DNA of 5,311 bases from the NCBI GenBank assembly GCA_029262715.1, contig JAJCYX010000291.1:1-5311 (forward strand), in the 5' to 3' direction. Position numbers and translations under genes: made by a program. How positions within the stretch are numbered: position 1 is the first letter of the stretch; the number at the start of each line of letters is the position of its first letter. This DNA comes from Chloroflexota bacterium (GTDB lineage Bacteria > Chloroflexota > Dehalococcoidia > Lucifugimonadales > Lucifugimonadaceae). The notes under the pieces are model-generated. The model saw only the letters and a program-made list of their open reading frames with translations, searched no databases and had not been told where the DNA came from. Shown in pieces: positions 5,303 through 5,311 of the stretch.

Positions 5303-5311
5303 CCTGCTCCC
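5303..5311 (-). promoter_or_regulatory. Ribosome binding site of the lipoprotein gene
   Basis: On the minus strand GGGAGCAGG precedes the ATG at 5299, with GGGAG 7 bases upstream. It favours this start over the in-frame ATG at 5270-5272, which has no good site before it. The promoter lies beyond the window. Confidence 0.6.

Overview
The window is bacterial: dense genes, short spacers, Shine-Dalgarno sites on some genes, a bacterial lipobox and an intrinsic terminator. No RNA gene, mobile element, CRISPR array or origin is visible. GC is moderately high by eye. The YitJ-type methylenetetrahydrofolate reductase tail, actinobacterial-style OmpR/HisKA two-component pair and collagen-like lipoprotein with an HCxxxxC propeller would fit an environmental lineage such as Chloroflexota. 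That placement is low-confidence inference; no marker gene is present.

Layout: (1) 1-606 (+), 3' part of a methylenetetrahydrofolate reductase gene, cut by the window's left edge. (2) 613-2687 (-), a two-component operon: response regulator first (1992-2687), then sensor kinase (613-1995), joined by a 4-base TTGA overlap. The kinase carries a 13-base G run (C13 on +) exactly in the glycine-rich G2 box of its ATP site. (3) 2688-3080, a 393-bp divergent regulatory region with several repeats. The best is a symmetric double-box operator: two CTGAACC boxes 11 bp apart facing two GGTTCAG/GATTCAG boxes 11 bp apart, all sharing one centre. (4) 3081-3500 (+), a small exported PepSY-domain protein with a very acidic tail. 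(5) 3562-3591, a perfect hairpin terminator serving two convergent genes. (6) 3614-5299 (-), a large lipoprotein: lipidated Cys, collagen-like Gly-X-Y stalk, linker domain, then seven repeats of strictly 50 residues, read here as a seven-bladed beta-propeller with a Cys pair in each blade.

How it may work: the kinase/regulator pair and the divergent PepSY protein look like one envelope-sensing module. The regulator is an OmpR-type winged-helix protein, a family that binds direct repeats with about 11-bp period, which is what lies upstream of the PepSY gene. The simplest model is that the regulator controls the PepSY gene, and perhaps itself, and that the acidic exported protein feeds back on the sensor or buffers a cation. 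The G13 tract could make the kinase switchable by slippage: loss or gain of one G meets a stop within about 15 codons and removes the rest of the ATP site. The folate gene and the collagen-propeller lipoprotein are probably independent neighbours.
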